The translations under genes and the position numbers were made by a program. A stretch of DNA of 64,000 bases, taken from positions 1 through 64,000 of the forward strand of contig NZ_MJGO01000034.1 of NCBI RefSeq assembly GCF_001864895.1. Direction: 5' to 3'. The notes under the pieces were generated by a model, which had not been told where the DNA came from, did not search any database, and worked only from the letters and a program-made list of their open reading frames with translations. The DNA is from Curtobacterium sp. MCBA15_009. GTDB taxonomy: Bacteria; Actinomycetota; Actinomycetes; Actinomycetales; Microbacteriaceae. Shown here in pieces: positions 60,300 to 64,000 of the stretch (position 1 is the stretch's first letter; each line of letters opens with the position of its first letter).

Positions 60300-61961
60300 T
60301 CAGGAACGCAACCAGGCCGTCCCGACACCGGCCAGCGTGCCGTCGGCCACCGGAGCCGAGGCGAGCAGCAGCTCGCCCGACGGCAGGGCGAAGGGCTCGT
60401 CGCCGAACACCGTCACGCTCGTCCAGCCGTTCGGACGACGGAAGGCGAGCACGTCGTCGCGGCCGGTCTCGAGCCACTCGAGCCGCTCCTCGGACTGCAG
60501 CTGCCCGCGCAGGGCGAGGGCCTTCCGGTACAGGTTGAGCGTCGAGTCCGGGTCGGCGTCCTCGGCCTCGACGCTCGACTCGGCGAACCAGGCCGGCTGC
60601 GGCAGGTGCGAGCCGCCCGGACCGAAGCCGTACGACGGGCCGGAGCGGGTCCACGGGATCGGGACACGGCAGCCGTCGCGGCCGACGTCGACACCGGGGT
60701 TCCGGAAGAACGCAGGGTCCTGGCGGTCGGCGTCCGGGATGTCGCCGACCTCGTGCAGGCCGAGCTCCTCGCCCTGGTACAGGTACGCGGAGCCGGGCAG
60801 GGCGAGCTCGAGGAGCGTCGCCGCCTGCGCGCGGCGGAGTCCGAGGGCACGGTCGAGGTCGTCGCGGGAGCCGCCGGCGAGCAGCCAGGCACTGCCCTGC
60901 TTGTCGGGTGAGCCGTTCCGCGGCGGCAGCGCGTAGCGGGTCGGGTGGCGGACGACGTCGTGGTTCGAGAACACCCACGTGGTCGACGACCCCGACTGCT
61001 CGGCGAGCCCGAGGTTGAACTCGATGATCTCCTTGAACGTGCCGGCGTCGAAGTCGGCCTCGAGCAGGTCGAAGTTGAACGCCTGGCCGAGCCCGTCGGC
61101 GCTCGCGTAGCGCGCGCGGCGGTCGGCCGCGACCCAGGCCTCGGCGACCGCGGTGCGGGCCGGCGTGTACTCGTCGAACACCTTCCGCCACTCGGCGTAG
61201 ATCTCGTGCACGTCGTCGCGGTCCCAGAGGATGTGCGAGCCGTCCTTCGGCGCCGCGAGGACCTCGTCCCACGTCGGCAGCTCGCCCTCGGGCAGGTCCT
61301 TCGCCAGCCCGTGGGCGACGTCGATCCGGAAGCCGTCGACCCCGCGGTCGGACCAGAAGCGCAGCGTGTGCAGGAAGTCGTCGCGGACCTCGCGGTTCGC
61401 CCAGTTCAGGTCGGGCTGCTCCTTCGCGAAGTTGTGCAGGTACCACTGGCCGTCGCCGACGGGGGACCAGGCCGGGCCGCCGAAGATCGACACCCAGTCG
61501 GCCGGCGGCTCCTGGCCGTCCGGGCCGGTGCCGTCGCGGAAGACGTAGCGGTCGCGGGCCGCCGAGCCCTTCTCCGACGCCAGGGCCTCGCGGAACCACA
61601 CGTGGCGGTCGCTCGTGTGGTTCGGGACCACGTCGACGATGACCCGGATGCCGGCGCCGTGCAGGGCCTCGACCAGGCGGTCGAAGTCGTCGAGGGTGCC
61701 GAGCCGCGGGTCGACGTCACGGTAGTCGTCGACGTCGTAGCCGCCGTCGGCGAGGGCGGACGGGTAGAACGGGCTGAGCCAGACGGCCTCGATGCCGAGC
61801 GAGGCCAGGTAGGGCACGCGCTCGGTGATGCCGGGCAGGTCGCCGATGCCGTCGCCGTTCGCGTCGGCGAACGAGCGCGGGTAGATCTGGTAGACGCTCG
61901 CCTGGCGCCACCAGGTCTCGTCGGTGGCTGCCGTTCCCGTCGTGGGCAGGACGTCGGTCAT
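60300..61961 (-). CDS. Alpha-glucosidase, GH13 (oligo-1,6-glucosidase-like)
   Basis: A 553-residue cytoplasmic exo-acting GH13 enzyme of normal family length. Catalytic residues are Asp214 (GFRIDVAHG), Glu274 (VAEAWVAA) and Asp335 (SNHDVV). QIYPRSFADANGDGIGDLPGI at the N-terminus marks the alpha-glucosidase/trehalulose-type subfamily. The residues after the third conserved region favour alpha-1,4 or alpha-1,6-glucosidase activity, but specificity cannot be set. Transcribed alone. Confidence 0.94.
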   Translation of the reverse strand: MTDVLPTTGTAATDETWWRQASVYQIYPRSFADANGDGIGDLPGITERVPYLASLGIEAVWLSPFYPSALADGGYDVDDYRDVDPRLGTLDDFDRLVEALHGAGIRVIVDVVPNHTSDRHVWFREALASEKGSAARDRYVFRDGTGPDGQEPPADWVSIFGGPAWSPVGDGQWYLHNFAKEQPDLNWANREVRDDFLHTLRFWSDRGVDGFRIDVAHGLAKDLPEGELPTWDEVLAAPKDGSHILWDRDDVHEIYAEWRKVFDEYTPARTAVAEAWVAADRRARYASADGLGQAFNFDLLEADFDAGTFKEIIEFNLGLAEQSGSSTTWVFSNHDVVRHPTRYALPPRNGSPDKQGSAWLLAGGSRDDLDRALGLRRAQAATLLELALPGSAYLYQGEELGLHEVGDIPDADRQDPAFFRNPGVDVGRDGCRVPIPWTRSGPSYGFGPGGSHLPQPAWFAESSVEAEDADPDSTLNLYRKALALRGQLQSEERLEWLETGRDDVLAFRRPNGWTSVTVFGDEPFALPSGELLLASAPVADGTLAGVGTAWLRS

Positions 61962-62054
61962 CGCGGTGCTTCCTTCGTTGTGGTGGTCGTGCCGGTCCCT
62001 GCACTCTTCTCCGGTCCCGCCGGGTCCGGCCGGAGGAACGCGGGAGTCTCCCAG

Positions 62055-62258
62055 CTCCGGTCGGGCGGCGCGCGGGGCGCTCTGGGCTCGGGTCGGGGTG
62101 GTCGGTGGGGCGCGCTCGGCGCCGGTCGGGCGGTCCGCGGGGCGCTCTCGGCGCCGGTCAGGTGGTCGGCGGACAGCTCTCTGCGCCGGTCGCGGCGGTG
62201 GGCTGAGTGCTCTCGGCTCGGCTCGGCTCGGCTCGGCGCCGGTCAGACGGTCGGCGGC
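62055..62258. repeat. 32-33-bp degenerate tandem repeat array
   Basis: Units start near 62055, 62086, 62119, 62151 and 62183; the common core is GCGCCGGTC...GGTCGGCGG...GCTCTCG. Four GCTCG pentamers follow and a sixth, partial unit begins at 62236. This last unit contains the stop codon of the Nudix gene (62243). The array fills the gap between the Nudix and alpha-glucosidase genes. Confidence 0.7.
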
Positions 62259-62971
62259 AGTGGGACGACGCGGTCGGCGTCCCACGGCTCGGTCCAGCCG
62301 AGCCGGTCGAACAGCGCGTCGAGCAGTCCGGCGGTGAACCCCCACACCAGGTGCGGTCCGTGCGCCGACTCCACGGTGAACGCGGGGCCGCGCCACTCCC
62401 GCCCGCCGTCCCGCAGGACGGTGACGCCGCGTCGGGCCGGGTCGAGCAGGTCCGCCACGGGCACCCGGAACACCGCGGCCGACTCGCGTTCGTCGACCAC
62501 CCGGATCGGTGACGGCTCCCGCCACCAGCCCAGCACCGGACGGACCAGGTGGTTCGAGTGCTCCAGCGGCACCGCGGGCAGCGTCCCGAGCACCTCGACG
62601 CCGGCGGTGTCGATGCCGGTCTCCTCACGGGCCTCGCGCAGGGCAGCGGCGGTGGCGTCGCGGTCCCCGGGGTCGATGCGGCCGCCCGGGAAGGCGACCT
62701 CGCCGGGGTGCGAGCGGAGGGTCGCCGCACGGGCCAGGAGCAGGACGTCGAGGTCGCGGCCGACCGCCGGGGCACCGGTGGGGTGGTCGCCCGGCGTGCG
62801 GGTGCTCGGGACGTCGTCGAGCACGCCGAAGAGCATCAGGACGGCAGCTCGTCGTGGGCCGGTCGGGGACCGCCTGTCGACCGACCTGCCCGCGGCGGGG
62901 CGGTCCGATTCGACGACGCCGGCGAGCGCGGCCCGTGCTGCGACTGCTGTCTCCGGCCGGTCGATCGTCAC
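62243..62971 (-). CDS. Nudix hydrolase, CoA pyrophosphatase-like
   Basis: A 242-residue Nudix protein. The Nudix box is GRIDPGDRDATAAALREAREETGID, and the upstream LLARAATLRSHPGEVAFPGG matches the CoA-pyrophosphatase (NudL/PCD1) motif. It probably hydrolyses CoA or derivatives to phosphopantetheine and AMP. The last few codons (PLPPTV) are encoded inside a copy of a tandem repeat, so the C-terminus may vary between strains. Confidence 0.88.
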   Translation of the reverse strand: MTIDRPETAVAARAALAGVVESDRPAAGRSVDRRSPTGPRRAAVLMLFGVLDDVPSTRTPGDHPTGAPAVGRDLDVLLLARAATLRSHPGEVAFPGGRIDPGDRDATAAALREAREETGIDTAGVEVLGTLPAVPLEHSNHLVRPVLGWWREPSPIRVVDERESAAVFRVPVADLLDPARRGVTVLRDGGREWRGPAFTVESAHGPHLVWGFTAGLLDALFDRLGWTEPWDADRVVPLPPTV

Positions 62972-63063
62972 CGGTCCAGCCTAGGCGGCGCGCTCAGCGC
63001 TCTCCCGGCCGGGTCCGCCACGGTGGACCAGGAACGGGTCATTCGAACGTCTGGGGAACAACG

Positions 63064-63627
63064 ATGGACCGCATGCGTGCACTGCCGCTGCCAGCACTGC
63101 TGCCGCTGATCTTCGCGCTGCTCTTCGCGGCGTGGTTCGCCCTCGGGGTGCTCGTCGAGGGCGGCGACTTCGCGCCGCTCCAGCGGGCGGTCGGCGCGTT
63201 CGTCTACGCGGGCGTCGCGACGGTGTGCTTCGGGTTCGTCATCCGCAACCGCCGTCGGCGTCTCGGTGGCGCGCAGGCCTCGGTCGCGGTGCAGCGCGCG
63301 GTCCGGACGGGCGTCCTGCCCGAGGACGAGCGGGTCGACACGACCGTGTGGCGCCCCGAACTCGAGCTGCTGCGGAGCCGGTACCGCTCCACGCTGGTGA
63401 TCGTCCCGGTGATGGCAGTGCTCGGCGTCGGGTTCTCGGTCTGGGCCGCGTTCACGATCACGCCGCTGTGGTGGGGGTTCCTCGTGGTCTTCGTCGTGCT
63501 GTCCGCCTGGGGGTACCGGGACGCCCGACGGTCGGTGCGCTCGATCGACGGACTGCTCCCCGCCCTTGAACTGCTCCCCGCCCTGCCCGGGTCGTCGAGC
63601 GTCGCCCCGGTCCGGGATCCGGCCTGA
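63064..63627 (+). CDS. Hypothetical membrane protein
   Basis: A 187-residue protein with four predicted helices in two hairpins (about residues 8-28, 38-58, 105-124 and 128-147), separated by a basic loop with RNRRRRLGG. No family is recognised. ATG at 63064 follows GGGGAACAACG. Divergent from the Nudix gene. Confidence 0.7.
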   Translation: MDRMRALPLPALLPLIFALLFAAWFALGVLVEGGDFAPLQRAVGAFVYAGVATVCFGFVIRNRRRRLGGAQASVAVQRAVRTGVLPEDERVDTTVWRPELELLRSRYRSTLVIVPVMAVLGVGFSVWAAFTITPLWWGFLVVFVVLSAWGYRDARRSVRSIDGLLPALELLPALPGSSSVAPVRDPA

Positions 63628-63742
63628 CGACACGGACCCCGGACCGGATGGCCGCCCCGTCACGGTCGTCGCGCCCCGGTGAGCTCGGGCGCGACGACCG
63701 CAGCGGGGCGCGATCGCGCAGGCCCCCTCGGGCCCGCACCGC

Positions 63743-64000
63743 TCACTCGGTGGTGGACACCCAGTCGATGAGCAGGTGTCCGGACGCGCCCCAGTTGCCG
63801 ACCTGGAACATGAATCGGTGCGGCGTCGTCGGGACGTCCTTCGTCACGGTGTGGAGCACCTGTCCGTCGACGCTGTATGTGACCGACCGACCCGGGTCCC
63901 AGTCCACCGTGTAGGTGTGCCAGTCGCGCCACGAGACGCCGCTCGGCACCTGGACCCGCTCGGCTTCGCGGCCCGGGGTCATCGAGTGCTGGAACGCGGA
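63743..64000 (-). CDS. Glycoside hydrolase family 16 protein, C-terminal part
   Basis: Only the last 85 or so codons are in the window; the gene continues beyond the right edge. The visible part (DWHTYTVDWDPGRSVTYSVDGQVLHTVTK and PHRFMFQVGNWG) matches the C-terminal strands of GH16 beta-glucanase-type jelly rolls. The catalytic ExDxxE motif is outside the window, so activity and signal peptide cannot be judged. Confidence 0.8.
   Translation of the reverse strand, partial: SAFQHSMTPGREAERVQVPSGVSWRDWHTYTVDWDPGRSVTYSVDGQVLHTVTKDVPTTPHRFMFQVGNWGASGHLLIDWVSTTE

Overview
The window is very GC-rich (by eye about 70% or more), uses many GTG starts and packs genes in short operons with 1-4 base GTGA/ATGA overlaps. 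Gene content points to a plant-associated actinobacterium of the Microbacteriaceae, most like Curtobacterium. That placement is inference from gene content and style; no rRNA or tRNA gene was seen to confirm it.

The first 35 kb is a locus for using arabinose- and galactose-containing plant cell-wall glycans. It holds a binding-protein ABC importer divergent from a GH51 alpha-L-arabinofuranosidase (136-5170), a LacI-controlled importer with a GH35 beta-galactosidase (5681-12161), a ChvE/GguAB-type monosaccharide importer divergent from a LacI regulator (17168-22341), a GH127 beta-L-arabinofuranosidase divergent from its own LacI regulator (26628-29758), and araB-araD-araA followed by an aldO-like oxidase (30330-35532). 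One palindrome, GTGAGCGCTCAC, lies in front of the GH51/importer pair, the ChvE importer/LacI pair and araB. This suggests one L-arabinose regulon with the LacI protein at 21301-22341 as its regulator. Interspersed genes include a spore-photoproduct-lyase-like radical SAM protein, CsbD, an SDR, a GH13 amylase, a two-component system and a serine hydrolase.

From 35.6 to 55.3 kb the content is mixed accessory and housekeeping: a GntR-ABC exporter operon, an iron-sulfur (6-4) photolyase, two MFS transporters, an Eis-like acetyltransferase, a SipW-type signal peptidase with three alternate-signal-peptide (TasA-like) proteins, a frameshifted carbamoyltransferase gene, an HxlR operon divergent from RidA, a GH114 enzyme and an isochorismatase-like hydrolase.

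At about 56.05-57.25 kb a decayed mobile element of visibly lower GC sits against the 3' end of pnuC. It has about 400 bases of non-coding DNA dense in inverted repeats and TTGTCCACA-like boxes, a 62-residue ORF behind a structured leader, and a serine recombinase that has lost its C-terminal domains. The window then continues with TetR, an ABC exporter, a GH13 alpha-glucosidase, a Nudix hydrolase and the end of a GH16 gene.

Intergenic DNA carries several repeat families: six copies of a large palindrome with core CGGACGGGAGGC, a second hairpin family (GAGTGAGCA...GACGTCG), a 39-bp tandem array, and a 32-33-bp tandem array that runs into the Nudix stop codon. No tRNA, rRNA, CRISPR array or intact insertion sequence was seen.
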